From Monosporascus cannonballus (taxonomy: Eukaryota; Ascomycota; Sordariomycetes; Xylariales): a DNA stretch of 64,000 nt. Positions 39,226 through 51,015 of this stretch are shown piece after piece; position 1 is the stretch's first letter; each line of letters begins with the position of its first letter. The DNA is taken from assembly GCA_004154925.1 (NCBI GenBank), contig QJNS01000006.1:1-64000 (forward strand), written 5' to 3'. The notes under the pieces are model-generated. The model saw nothing but the letters and a program-made list of their open reading frames with translations. It had not been told where the DNA came from and made no database searches. The position numbers and the translations under genes were made by a program.

Positions 39226-39596
39226 TTTGACGGCTAGAGGGTTTAACTAACTATTAAACCTTAGTCGTACGGATTTATTTTAACAGGAATATTGTAGAAG
39301 TTTATAATAATAAATGTAATAACGTATTATGCTCTGTATTATTAAAAGTACCTTAGGTAACGATATTATATTATAAGCTGACGTTATTTAAATTATAAAA
39401 ATAATAAACGTATTATACTTGGTTCCTTTCAGTTATATTAATCCTGGCTCTATGGGCTCTACGGTTATTTCTGTCGAACCCGGGTTTATGGGCTTTACGA
39501 TCGATCCTTTCGAACCATCACGTGACTCGACCCACATGGCGTAGTCATTTCTTGTTACGACCGTTTCCCGAGGCCGCAGCCTATGAAGTTATAACA
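39226..39596 (-). repeat. M2 5' LTR
   Basis: 371 bp from TTTGACGGCTAGAGG to GAAGTTATAACA with the C-type U3; pairs with 19106-19476. Confidence 0.9.
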
Positions 39597-41340
39597 AAAT
39601 TGCACCTTAAAATCTTTTTTTACATAAATTAAAAAAAGCCAAATTTAATTACGGTATTTCAAATAAGGAATTTATGGCAATTATTATGGTATTTCGAAAG
39701 TTTAGGTATTTTCTAAAGAGAGATTTGCATCAGATTAAGGTTTATACGTATTATAAAAATCTTACCCGATTTATCACGACCAAAGAACTTGTAAAATAAT
39801 AACTTCGTTATACGAAAAAATTAGCGAACTTTAACTTCGTTATTATATATAGGAAAAGCTTAAAAAATAACAAGGCAAATACCTTAAGCAAATAACCGAA
39901 CCTCGAAGAAATATTGGTCAAAATGAGCTATATAATTTTCGATATCATTTTAAAAATATATTAACCCTTACGACAAATCGCAATAATTCGAGCAATAACT
40001 TTTGATATATATTAAAAGATTTAATAATATAATAACAGTTTACCAGAATATGAAAAAACGGACAAAATATAAATTGCAGAAAAGTACTCGAAAAATCTAT
40101 TACGAAAAATATACGAAATATTAATTATACGGTTATCTGGAGATTTACAAAACTTTAAAACGGTTTTAACGTATATATTCCTTCCTTAAAATGAAATTAA
40201 CAGTACACAAAATTATATCGTCATACAATATTTGCGCCAAAATAAAGGATCGACGATGTAAGCCATACGAAAAATTACAGCCATTGTCGGTCGCAAAATA
40301 ACTATAATATTTAGTTGTACTCGATTTTATTACTAAACTTCCTATGTCAAAAAATTTAACTATAAAAATATATTACGATAACATATTTCTAATTGTCAAC
40401 TGATTTACGAAATTTTTCTATTTTTTTACTATATTATAAGAATATATACGTTAAATAAATAACATATATTTTTTAAATATATTTTTAACATATACGGATT
40501 ACTAACAAAATATTTCTTAAACAAACGATTAACATTTATATTTAAGTTTTGGCAAAGACTAATAATACAAATCTGCCTAAATTATAAGTTATTTAACGTA
40601 TTTAAACCTTACACGGATAAATACACGAAACGAACGAACCAAACCATAAAAACATACTTACAATATTACATTAATTACGAATAAAATAACTAGGTTAAAG
40701 AATTACTTATTGCATAATAAACTTATATTACCTGTTATTACGAAAACATTAAGATAATATTATTTAATACAAATTTTGATTTTATGCCAAAGGTTTATAA
40801 AAGGAATACGCGATAATAATCCAAATAATGTCAAGATAATATTTACGTTAAAATAATTACGGTAATCGTATTAAAAATAAAAATAAAACTAGAATTTGCA
40901 CGAAATTAAATAAATAAGTATTATAACCAGAAAAAATTAAAAGTATTAATTTTCGAAAAAGGGGAAATAATCTTTTTCGTTACCAAAAATATTTAAATAA
41001 AACGACCCAGTAAAAAACGTAATTTCAAATATAGCGATCCATATAAAATTGCTAAAAAAAACCTTAGAAAATGATTATAAATTAGGATTTTTACTAAATT
41101 TAAATCTCAGCCAATTTTTTACTTTGTTTTATTTAAATTAACGGCAGATACGATTAAAGTATATACGGTACAGAACGATATGGAAATAAAAAAAGAACAA
41201 GTATACGAAATAGAAAAAATCCTCGACATATGAAAATAAAACGGACTTACCTAATACCTAATCAAATAAAAAAAGCACCTAAATTCCGAAAATACATAGA
41301 AACCTACCAAAAACCTTATTAGCGCCTAACATCTATTAAA
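39597..41340 (+). pseudogene. E1 pol relic, 3' part (RNase H end, integrase, chromodomain)
   Basis: This resumes exactly where 19105 left off (GCACCTTA...). RNase H end, then integrase between about 39900 and 40700, with the V-D-R-F region degraded near 40380-40440. The chromodomain is at about 41240-41330, reading YLIK, stop, KKHLNSENT. Many in-frame stops. Confidence 0.8.
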
Positions 41341-41384
41341 AAACTTTTACTAGTAATAACGGAATTATCAGAAATAATCGCGTT

Positions 41385-41950
41385 TTAATTATTATTCTTA
41401 ACGGATTAATCGGTATTATCGATACCAGACCATTTTACGGGACTAGCGAGAGGAACCAATATAGTTATGGAAGCTTCGGCGATGGCTTACTTTTAACGTT
41501 TTTATTCCTTCAACTTTTCGAACGATCATAATTCCTATTATATTATTTTTATTCCTTTTAAGCGAAAAGAAACCTTTTGTTTCCGAAAACGGATTAAACG
41601 CCTAATAACCTTATTTATCTTTTGTTAATAACTTTTTTATAACTTTAAAAAACGTTTTTTTGCCAAAGCCTTTTATTATTTTAAGCGTTAATTTTGGATA
41701 CGAATATTTTCCAAAAAAGGAAAGAAATGTTAATCTTATCGCAAAAATATTTACATTTAATATAAGATTAATGCTTTAAAACGTTTTTTAGTATTTCGCA
41801 TATTTAATATTTAAAGAAATATAAAAAGTATAAAATAATTTTAAAACTGAAATCGACAAAAATAAAAAATAAATTTTGCCGACAAATAGTAAAGGAAACC
41901 TAATAAAAACTTTTAACAATATAACCCAATATCGTAAAAGACCGGTAATA
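41385..41950 (-). pseudogene. E1 antisense ORF relic
   Basis: A minus-strand relic between chromodomain and 3' LTR. The C-terminus is clear: PLASPVKWSGIDNTD, a TAA for Trp, SVKNNN and a TAA at 41385-41387, matching the WSNLESTDW tail of M2. The middle has a long Lys/Phe-rich stretch. The start near 41950 is uncertain, and length arithmetic implies an indel. Confidence 0.5.
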
Positions 41951-42003
41951 TTTACCAGGATAAACAAAATTTTAAAGGCAAGATTTAGGAGAAAAGAATA
42001 TCG

Positions 42004-42383
42004 TATTATAACTTAACAGGCCTCCGCCTTCGAAAATGGTTAACGAAAATAATACGGACCATCTTTCAGATCACGTAATAAGTACTTAATAAAGATCTGT
42101 TAAGTACGAATAATTAATATTAAGCAATTATTTAGCATGAATTCGCTAAACGTAATTAAGCAAAAATAAGCAGTAATACTAAGAACTAATATATATATAT
42201 ACTTATTATTTCTATAATCTAAATAACTTTAACTTGCATTATAACATAGTTACCCAAGGCACCTTTAGTATTACGAAACGTAACATATTACAGTATTTAT
42301 TGCTCAAAATCCCACGATATTTCTGCCAACATAAACCCGTACGACTAAGGTTTAATAGTTGATTAAACCCCCTAGCCGTCACA
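42004..42383 (+). repeat. E1 3' LTR
   Basis: About 380 bp from TATTATAACTTAAC to CTAGCCGTCACA, A-type U3, followed by the second GGTAT target copy at 42384-42388. Confidence 0.9.
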
Positions 42384-42388
42384 GGTAT

Positions 42389-42569
42389 CTGGGCATTAAA
42401 GAATTTTTTCCCAAAAAAAACAAAATTATTCCTTTTTTTTCGGATTCTATTCCGGTATCCGGGTTATTAAGAACTTAATAAATAAGCTATTCAAATTATT
42501 TATTAATAAATATAACGTTGGCGATATTGCCCAGAGTTTAACAGTATTACTAAATAACAGTTTATAACG
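42389..42569 (-). pseudogene. M1 gag start fragment beyond E1
   Basis: M1 sequence resumes after the GGTAT target copy with the gag 5' end (minus strand ATA-TTT-ATT-AAT-AAA near 42520) and the leader next to the 5' LTR. Confidence 0.75.
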
Positions 42570-42935
42570 TATCATTGTTCAGTAATTTAATTACTTAGTA
42601 AACCTTAATCGTACGGATTTATATTTATAAAAATATCGTAAAATTCTGAATAATATAAAAACGTATTACGTTTTTTCATACTAAAAATGCCGGAATTATA
42701 TCGCAAATAATAATATTAATAATTATTTTAAACAAATATTATTTACATTATGGAAATAGTAAACGTATATATTTTAGGTCTGCTTACTAGCCTATTACTA
42801 ATAAATTAATGATCCGGCTTACCGGCTTACCACCAGTAAGTTGGTGATCCATTATGTGACTTGACCTACTGTCTTTTTTTGGCTTGTCTTTGTCGGGGAC
42901 CGTTTCTGGAGGCCGTAGCCCGTTAGGTCGTAACA
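42570..42935 (-). repeat. M1 5' LTR
   Basis: 366 bp ending CGTTAGGTCGTAACA. It has two U3 subrepeats versus four in the 3' LTR. The U3 end (after 42800) is almost unmutated, for example TGGCTTGTCTTTGTCGGGGA. Confidence 0.88.
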
Positions 42936-43789
42936 TCCGTTACCTGGTTCCAGATAACCCGAAACCACATCGAATTGCGTTTATGGTAGCCAGCGCGATA
43001 TTAAACGACGTCATAAAGTGTACCCATCCGCAGACCCGGGAGCGCGAAATTTTTGACTGGGTGGATCAAAGCTGTTCAAACCTAATAGGGTCCGAAAAAG
43101 TGATCCCGGTTAGCTTCCATTACCAAATAACCAAGACAAGCCGGCGGAGGCTGCGAAACGATCATTTTCCGCCAGTTCGCTTCCTTTTGCGTAAACTTCC
43201 GACATGTAATTTGGATCCCGCGAAACTTATCGAATGTTATTTTTGCCGTCTAAGGGCCTTTGAGATATGCAGGCTTAAGATCGGCCGGATCCGTTGCGTA
43301 TGAGCGCTCTTTACCATCCAATCTCCAAGGCATAAAATAAAAAGAATTGGCGCAAAATAAGTATTTATATAATTTACCCGTATCGAAAAAGCAATGCCCA
43401 AATCGCTTTTTCAAAAAAAGGTTGATAATAGGATACCTGGTTTCTTATGCGCTTACGGGGTTTTCGCAGAGTTCCAAAAAACCTTTTAAACCAAATCCTT
43501 ATGTTTTTATAAATATTGGCTAGAAATAAAGGGCCTATTGGATTAAGACAGATGTACTTATAACTGCCTTTTACGTTTTATTAACGCGTATAACGGATAC
43601 CAAGAAAATGATTATGTTAAAATAAAGCAAAATCGTCTTAAAAATCTCCGGCATCGAAAAAATACCTTACATAAAATTGGGTGGTAAATATTTATTTGTT
43701 TTGAATTATTAATGTCAGTTACCAACCTGGAATCGCTCTCCTCGAGGTTAAATACCTAAAATTTATGGATGGAATTTGAATTGCGCAAA
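42936..43789. other. GC-richer host segment with a plus-strand open frame
   Basis: 854 bp between M1 and the next LTR with clearly less RIP in its first half. The open plus frame 42884-43303 starts inside the M1 LTR, so only 42936-43303 (about 122 codons ending in TGA) can be genuine. It contains FMVASAILNDVIKC and REREIFDWVDQSC, with no family I recognise. The rest (43304-43789) can be read for long stretches without stops in another plus frame but again without a match. It may be a fragment of an older transposon or host gene split by M1. Confidence 0.45.
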
Positions 43790-43952
43790 TGTAACGGCTA
43801 GGCGGTTTAACCAACTATTCAACCTTCGTAGTACGGGTTCATGTTGGCAGAAGTATCATGGGATTCTGAGTAATAGATACAGAATCGTATCACGTTTCTT
43901 AATACCAAAAGTGCCGAAATTATATTGCAAACAATTAATATTAATAACTATT
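43790..43952 (-). repeat. L0: left part of an LTR split by M4
   Basis: This begins TGTAACGGCTAGGCGG and keeps good similarity to the conserved U5 of the family. It is interrupted by M4 at 43953 and continues at 50550-50623 with no gap apart from the TSD. It is then cut off by E5, so whether it was a solo LTR or part of an element cannot be told. Confidence 0.85.
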
Positions 43953-44329
43953 TATGACGGCTAGGCGGTTTAACCAACTATTAAACCTTAAGTCGACGGA
44001 TTTATATTAACAGAAGTATCGTAAGAATCTAAGTAATAAATATAGTAACGTATTACGTCTTGTAATACCAAAAATACCTTAAATAACGATATTATATTAC
44101 AAATATTTGGTATTAGTAAGTATTGCAAACTAAAATTATTTAAATTATGGAATTAATAAACGTATATATTTTTGTCCTTTAGCTAAATTACCACCAATAA
44201 ATTAGTAATCCGGCTTACTGGCTTACTACCAGTAAATTGGTAATCCATTACGTAACCTAATCTACATAATTTTCTTGGCCTTTTCCGTTACGACCGTTCC
44301 TGGAGGCCGTAATTTGTCAGGTCGTAATA
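43953..44329 (-). repeat. M4 3' LTR
   Basis: 377 bp from TATGACGGCTAGG to GGTCGTAATA; followed by the purine tract, seen as CGATCTCCCTTTTCCC on the plus strand. Confidence 0.92.
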
Positions 44330-44404
44330 CGATCTCCCTTTTCCCAAAATCTTGCTCTTAAGATTTCTTTTTCTCCTGGTAAATTTTTTCCACATACTTT
44401 CAAC

Positions 44405-44798
44405 ATATCTTCCGGTATATCTAAACGTCATTCTCGCAAATCCGAACAGCGACTTGCCTTGGCTAATTTAATTAAACTCGAAAATTTTAATGCAATATCT
44501 TATTTTCATAATTAATCGCCATAGTGCAAAATCAAAAAAAATTAAAAAAAAAATTAATAGCCGAAAAATCTTTATCCAAAGCTTTTGCGCATTTTTTTCG
44601 CATACGTCGTTAATATTAATACCATTAATCTCAAGATACGAAATTTATTAATTACGCCCTTTAATCCTTAAATAATTCCAATAACTTTACGCAATTAAAA
44701 TCGGAATCCGTAATCGAAATTTAAGCTTTAAAAAAATAGACGTTATTAATTGGAATATGGTAAACCAAAAGCTTCCTTTTATAAATCTCGAAAACTAA
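44405..44798 (+). pseudogene. M4 antisense ORF relic (shortened)
   Basis: A plus-strand frame antisense to M4 pol. The start codons are ATA in place of ATG (44405 or 44417), then SKRHSRKSEQRLALANLI, almost free of stops. The C-terminus reads IDVINWNMVNQKLPFINLEN and ends at TAA 44796-44798, retaining the Trp codon lost in M1 and M3. It is about 100 nt shorter than M3; the central block present in M3 (28330-28430) is missing. A-runs near 44535-44550 create a frame slip. Confidence 0.65.
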
Positions 44799-44829
44799 AA
44801 TATTATTATTTCGGGTGGTTCCGCCGTTG

Positions 44830-47800
44830 CTAATAAAAATTCTTTAACAGACGTTAGGCGCCAATAAGATTTTTAACAGGTTCCTAGATATTTTCGGAAT
44901 TTGGGTGTTTTTTCCATTTAATTAGGTACTGGGTAAGTCCGTTTTGTTTTCGTATATCGAAAATTTTTTTTATTTCGTATACTTATTCGTCTTTTATTTT
45001 TATATCGTTTTATATCGTATATACTTTGATTATATTTGCTGTTAACGTAAATAAAAAAATATAAAAAATTAAATAAAATTTAACTTTTAGTAAAAGTTCA
45101 AATTAATAATTATTTTTTAAGATTTGTTTGGCGATTTTGTATAAACCGATATATTTGAAATCAAATTTTTGTTAAGCCGTTTTGTTTAAATATTTTTTGT
45201 AACAAAAAAAACCATTTTCCCTTTTTCGAAAATTAATCCCTTTAATTTTTTTAATTATAATATTTGCTTTTTTAATTTCATACGAATTCTAGTTTTATTT
45301 TTATTTTTTAATACAATTATTATAATTATTTTAACCTAAGGATTATTTTAATATTAATTAAACCGTCTTCGCGCGCTTTTTTGTAAATTTTTAAAATAAA
45401 ATTAAAATTTACGTTCGCAGATATTATCTTAATACTCTTATAGTAATTAATATTATAAGCTATTTATATAATTAGTAATTTCTTAACTTAATTATTTTAT
45501 TCGTATTTAATATAATATCGTAAATAAGTTTTTAAAATTTAATTTATTCGTTTTATTTATTTATTTATTTACGGTTAAAATACGTTAAATAATTTATAAT
45601 TTAAGCTAATTTATGTTATTAGGCCTTATTAAAATTTAAACGCAAAAATTAATTCTTTATTTAATATAATTGTTATTAATAATCTATATACGTTAAAAAT
45701 ATATTTGAAAAAAATATATATTAGTTATTCGGCGTTTATATCCTTATAATATGGTAAAAAATAAAAAACTTTCGTAAATCGGTCGACGACAACAAAAGTA
45801 TTATCGTAATATATTTTTGTATTTAGATTTTCTGACATAGGAAATTTAATAATAAAATCGAATATAATTAAATTCCATAATTATTTTATAACTGGTAATA
45901 GCTATAATTCTTTATATAGCTTATGTTATCGAGCTTTTATTTTAACGCAAATATCGCATTGCCGTATAATTTTTTATACCGTTAATCTTTTTCCAGAAAA
46001 AAAGTGTATATATTAAAGTCGTTTTAATGTTTTGTAAATCCCTAAATATCCATTTAATTAATATTCGTATATTTTTCGTATTAAATCTTTTTAATATTTC
46101 TTTAAAACTTACATATTATTCGTTTTTTAGTTTTTTAAAAAATTATCGTTATGTTATTAAATCTTCTAATACATATCGCAAAGTACTACTCGAATTATCG
46201 TAATTTATCGTAAGCATAAATATCTTTTTATAATAATATCGAAAATTATATAGCTAATTTTAACCAATTCTTTTCGAAGTCTCATTGCCTATTTAAAGCG
46301 TTTATTTTGCCATTTTTTAATCTTTTTTATAGATAATAACAAAGTTAAAGTTCGCCAATTTTTTTACATATTTTAATTATCGTCCAGAAACTCCTTAATC
46401 GTAATAAATCGGGTAAGATTTTAATAATCCATATAAATTTTAATTTGGTATAAGTTTCCCTTCAAGAAATGCTTAAATTCCCGAAATGCCATAATAATAA
46501 CTATAAATTCCTTATTTAAAATACCGTAATTAAGTTTGGTTCCTTTTAACTTATACGAAAAAAATGTAATAAGGTGCAATTTGCCTTAATTATTTCGCTA
46601 TCCGATCATTACGCTTAACGCGTAATCCGAAATATCGGTTTTTAATTTAACAAACGGTTTAAATCGTATATAATTAATACTGGCTTGCTGGTAATTATAT
46701 TCTTAATATCTTAAAATACTTTTTCCATATCTGGCGTTTATTTAAATTCTTTTTTTTTGTATAAAATTTATCAGAAGTATAATTATTTTGCTAAAATTTC
46801 GAATAAATTTCTTATAATAATTAACGAATCCAAAAAATACCTATACTTTTTTAACAATTATTAGCATTTGCCATTTTTTAATAATAACGATTTTCTTAAG
46901 GTTTATTTTAATATGTCTTAAGGTAATAATATATTTTAGATATTCTATTTCTTATATACGGAATTAAGTTTTTTCCGCGTTAATAAGTAATTTTGCGTCC
47001 TATAAAGCTTAAAGAACTTTATGAACATATTTTGCGTATATTTCTTTTATTTCCGAAAAAATAAAAATATTATTAAAATAATAAACGCCGAAAATATCAA
47101 GGTATTTTCGTAACATATAATTTACTATCCGCTAAAAGGTTATTAGTACGTTCGTAAATCTTATTGGTATAATTAAATATTTAAATAATCCGTATTTTAT
47201 TTTAAAAGTTATTTTTTATTCGTATTTTTTTTAATCCTAATAAAGTTATATTTATTTCTAAGGTAGAATATTACAAACTGTTTAGTTCCGTAAAATCGGT
47301 TTTTTATTTCTGTAATTAAAGGTAATAATGTTTAATTCTTAATAATAACGTCGTTTAATTATCGATAATTAATTACAAATCGTAATTTTCTATTTTTCTT
47401 AAATACGAAAAATATTAGGTATCTTACTGGTAATTTCGAAGATCGAATCCATCTTTTTTGTAATCGATTTTTCAGGTATTTTCTAAAAATACGTAATTCG
47501 TTTTTATTAAGATTGTAAATAAGGTAAATTTTTATCGAAAATTTCTTTTTAAAAATTATTTCATAATCCCATTTATTATGTTCCGGTAATTTTATATCGA
47601 GCTCCTTTTTAAAAAACTGCTTATATCTGTAGTATTATAATAATATATTTATTAAATTTTCTGATTTTTTGGGTTATTATTCTTGTTATTCCAGATCGTT
47701 ATTTAATTGCTTTAATTTCGTTCTGATAATAATAACGATATATCGTATTTTTCTTTAATACTTATTTTTTTAAATATTTTATTTTTTTAAACAATAAAAT

Positions 47801-50110
47801 ATTTATCGTATTTTCATACCTATATTCGTCGTTATTATCGATCGAATATTAAGATCTTAATTTTTCTTCTTTTTATTTATTAACAAGGAATAAAACGAAC
47901 TTTATCTGGCCAGTTCCGCCATTAATTAAAATTTCGTATTAACGTATTTAAAGTAATTTTAAAATTATATCGTAATTCCTAAATAAAACGATATTGAAAT
48001 TAATTATTTGGTATTATTTTTAATAAGAATTTTAAGGTAATTAATTTTACATATAACTTTTTTGTTATCGTAAACAAATCCTTAACTTTCGGTATTCGTT
48101 ATTGTATAAGGTTTTAATTTATATCTTTATAATAATCTAAATTTATTAATTACGTTTAATACAATATAATTTCCATTTAAAACTCCGTAATCCACCATTA
48201 CGGTATACCAGTACGTTCCGATTCGTATGTTCAAAGTAATAAGGTCGTTAATATTTCCTATTATCGCGTTTAAAACCTTTTTTGGAAATTTCTCTTAATT
48301 CCTTTAAATTTCGTTATTTTACGGCTTTTTTATAAGTAACCTTTTTTATTTAATTCTTATTCGAATTTATTAAGTTTTATTTATATTTTTTTATTTAACG
48401 CGTTAAGTTATTATATTTATCGTTATTGCCGGCGTAATGTTCCTTCGAACCGTATTAACTGTTCTTATTTCTTTTGTAATTTTTCTCTTTATTAAATAAA
48501 TTGTTTTTCCGTATTTGCAATTATATATTATTATATATTATTCTGGCTGTTATTTCAAAAATCTTTTATAAATTAACATATTCTTTTAATAATTTCTTTT
48601 TTTGGGAATTTATAATAAATACTAATTGGAAATAAAAATCCGTAATAATTTTCTAATAATGCTTTTTAACCGTATATTAAATTAACTTTTTTTCCGTTTA
48701 ATAATTGCATTATCCATAATAACAAAAAGGGTTTTCCTATAGGCATTTTTTTCCTTTAAGCTAATTTTTTATTTCGGCCAGTTATTAAATATTTTCTGGG
48801 GCTATAATTCGAAATTATTAATATTATTGCTTATTATTTTTATTATGCCCGGTATAATATTGAAAATCGAATCCTTTATAATATATGCGGGTAATTCGTA
48901 CGTAAATATATCGTTTCCATTTTTCGTAATCGGGATATTCTTGTCGTCGACAATATATAGCATACATTCTGCCGTATCGATCGCGTATTCCGGGGCAAAA
49001 TTTTTCTATCCAATCCCGGTATTCGTATAACCATTTCTATAGCACTTTTTACTATGTTCACGATATTTATTAAGCCAACTTTCTAGTTTTTCGTATTCCG
49101 TATCGAATTTCTTATCGTAATAATCCTTATTGGACCTTTCGTTATAAGCCTAATATATATTTGGCTTAAATCATATTAATAATTTTGCTGTTATTTCCTT
49201 AATTATTTTTGGATTATCCCTCCGGTACAAAGATCTAATTATTTTACCGTGGTCTTTTAGGTTTTTTATATTTATAAACTTTGTATCCCATTTTGCCATA
49301 ATTAAAGCATTTAATTTGGCTCTAATCTTGTTGGTGGGTAACGCCAAATTCTATAAGTCCTGGCGCCATTCCGTAAGAAGTAAAGGGTGTATCTCTTTTT
49401 TTCCCCTAATTAGATTTATATTCCGAATACGGGGCATATTGTCCTTTTTTTTTATCGTTTTTCAAACTGTCGATTATTAATTTTGATTACCTTGGCAATA
49501 TACTGGTCCAGAGCAATTAATTGTTTGATCCGAATAATTTCATTTTTTACATTATTTTTTAACCTTTTATAAAATATATTAATAAAGGTATTAGTTTTAT
49601 CGTTTCCTTATTTTGCTTTAGCCGCAAAACTTTTAAAAGTTACGGCATATTTAAATATAAATTTTTTTATTGGAATTACAGGAATTATTAAGCCGTAGAT
49701 CGTTTTTTATCCGGATTGCCGAAATTATTGCGTACTTTATTTTGGAAATTGGTATAAATTAAAAAAATCTTATTAATAAAATTCTTTTTATTTATTTCTT
49801 TTACTTTTAAAAAATATCTCATAATAAATTTAAATTAATTAATCGTATTTTTTATGGGGTATGCTTTTATTATTAGGATTATATCCGCTAAACTATTAAG
49901 ATCTAAAAAATAAAGATAAATTCGTACCTAAGTTCAAAAGGTTTAAAGATTGCCTTTTTTATCGTAAGGTTCTAGTTTTTTAGGCTTTATGCGAGCGAAA
50001 AAGGGTTAAGCAGGTAACGTAACCCTAAGTTATCGAACTTCTCTTTCCAGCTCCCGAATTCGAGCCTAAAATTACTGGATAAAGGTTTCCTAAATGCTAG
50101 TCGACATTTT
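44830..50110 (-). pseudogene. M4 gag-pol relic
   Basis: Minus-strand polyprotein relic. Chromodomain at about 44840-44960, integrase V-D-R-F region near 45770-45800, RT catalytic region near 47060 (degraded), gag at about 49300-50110 with the capsid-like block near 49700-49960 matching E2 gag. Stops throughout. Small open frames at 48827-49061 are complements or fragments of this relic. Confidence 0.78.
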
Positions 50111-50167
50111 GACAGTATTAAGTATTGCTTAGAGTTTAACGGTATTATTAAATAAAAACTTGTAACG

Positions 50168-50544
50168 TATAACGGCTAGGCGGTTGAACCAATTATTAAA
50201 CCTTAAGTTAACGGATTTATATTAATAGGAATATCGTAAAAATCTAAATAATAAATATAATAATGTATTACGTTTCGTAATATTAAAAATATTTTAAGTA
50301 ACGATATTATATTGCAAATATTTGGTATTAGTAAATATTGTAACCTGAAATTATTTAAATTATGGAATTAATAAACGTATATATCTTTCTCCTTTAGCTG
50401 GATTACCACCAGTAAGTTGGTAATCCGGCTTACTGGCTCACCACCAGTGAGTTGGTAATCTATTACGTGACCTGATCCATATAGTTTTCTTGGCCTTCTC
50501 CGTTGCGACCGTTCCTGGAGGCCGTGGCTTGTTAGGTCGTAACA
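50168..50544 (-). repeat. M4 5' LTR
   Basis: 377 bp from TATAACGGCTAGGCGG to TTAGGTCGTAACA; its U3 end is little mutated compared with the 3' LTR. Confidence 0.92.
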
Positions 50545-50549
50545 CTATT

Positions 50550-50623
50550 GCAAACTGCTGTTATTTAAATTATGAAATTAGTAAACGTATATATCTTATA
50601 TCGGCTTAATGGCTTACTATTAA
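50550..50623 (-). repeat. L0: continuation of the split LTR
   Basis: GCAAACTGCTGTTATTTAAA continues the 43790-43952 LTR after M4 and stops at E5. The remaining 100-200 bp of the LTR expected after E5 are absent from 58245 onward. Confidence 0.75.
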
Positions 50624-51015
50624 TGTTACGACCCGACGAGCTTCGGCCTCGAGAAACGGTTAGATAAAGATAATACGAGCCACCTATAAGGTCACATGAC
50701 AGTGATTACTGCCAAGCCAGTAATCATCCGTGATCAAAGATGATCATAAATAATCGTAATTACCACCAGCTGCATAATTACAAATATTTAAGCCAAAAAT
50801 AAGAAGAATATATACGCGTATTAATTCCGTAATTTAAATAACATTAGCTTGTAATACTTATTAATATTAATTGTTTATAATTTAATTTCGATACCTTTAG
50901 TATTAAAAAACATAATACGTTATTTTATTTTTTACTTAAAATATTATAATACTTTTACAAATATAAACCGGTACAATTAAGATTTAATAATTATTTAAAC
51001 CGTTTAACCGTTATA
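50624..51015 (+). repeat. E5 5' LTR, D-type U3
   Basis: 392 bp from TGTTACGACCCGACG to AACCGTTATA. The U3 contains AGTAATCATCCGTGATC and is the only copy of this U3 type in the window. Confidence 0.88.

Larger units (their letters stand above)
19106..39596 (-). mobile_element. M2: Gypsy chromovirus inserted in E1 RNase H
   Basis: A minus-strand element with two 371-bp LTRs sharing the C-type U3 (GGGCTTTACGATCGATTCTG-like). Its own DNA is 19106-19826, 26657-27735 and 34559-39596. The outer flanks join in the context GGCAAATT/GCACCTTA, matching the uninterrupted E2 at about 23840; the TSD is AAATT/AAAAT-like and imperfect by one base. M2 hosts E2, M3 and a 124-bp insertion. Confidence 0.88.
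14666..42383 (+). mobile_element. E1: Gypsy chromovirus inserted in M1 gag
   Basis: A full-length plus-strand element split by M2. Its own DNA is 14666-19105 plus 39597-42383, minus a solo LTR. The perfect TSD GGTAT is at 14661-14665 and 42384-42388, 27.7 kb apart, and uninterrupted relatives show GTTTATGGTATCC at the site (near 39030). The 5' and 3' LTRs are about 380 bp each with the same A-type U3 (AGCAAAGATCTGCTGAATACG-like). Confidence 0.92.
6649..42935 (-). mobile_element. M1: outermost Ty3/Gypsy chromovirus, minus strand
   Basis: M1 is a complete but heavily mutated LTR retrotransposon split by later insertions. Its own DNA is 6649-14665 plus 42389-42935, minus the Tc1 element and one solo LTR. 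The two LTRs share a distinctive U3 block (ACTGTCTTTTTTTGGCTT) that no other LTR in the window has, which pairs them across 35 kb. The flanking pentamers are TCCCT and TCCGT, a one-mismatch TSD. Order on the plus strand is 3' LTR, antisense ORF, chromodomain, integrase, RT, gag, 5' LTR. Confidence 0.85.
43953..50544 (-). mobile_element. M4: full-length Gypsy chromovirus inside L0
   Basis: A complete 6592-bp element with two LTRs of exactly 377 bp and perfect TSD CTATT (43948-43952, 50545-50549). It carries the second gag type (minus strand reads M-S-T-S-I near 50105), like E2, but a GGCTTACTGG-type U3 like M1 and M3, so gag and U3 types do not co-segregate. Confidence 0.94.

Noticed and set aside
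43776..43964. Small plus-strand frames over LTRs (26522-26710 minus, 27737-27919, 43776-43964)
   Set aside because: All translate the conserved LTR U5, giving the same FNQLLNLSRTGLCWQKY-like peptide. The frame is an artefact of LTR conservation, with no start or context for expression.
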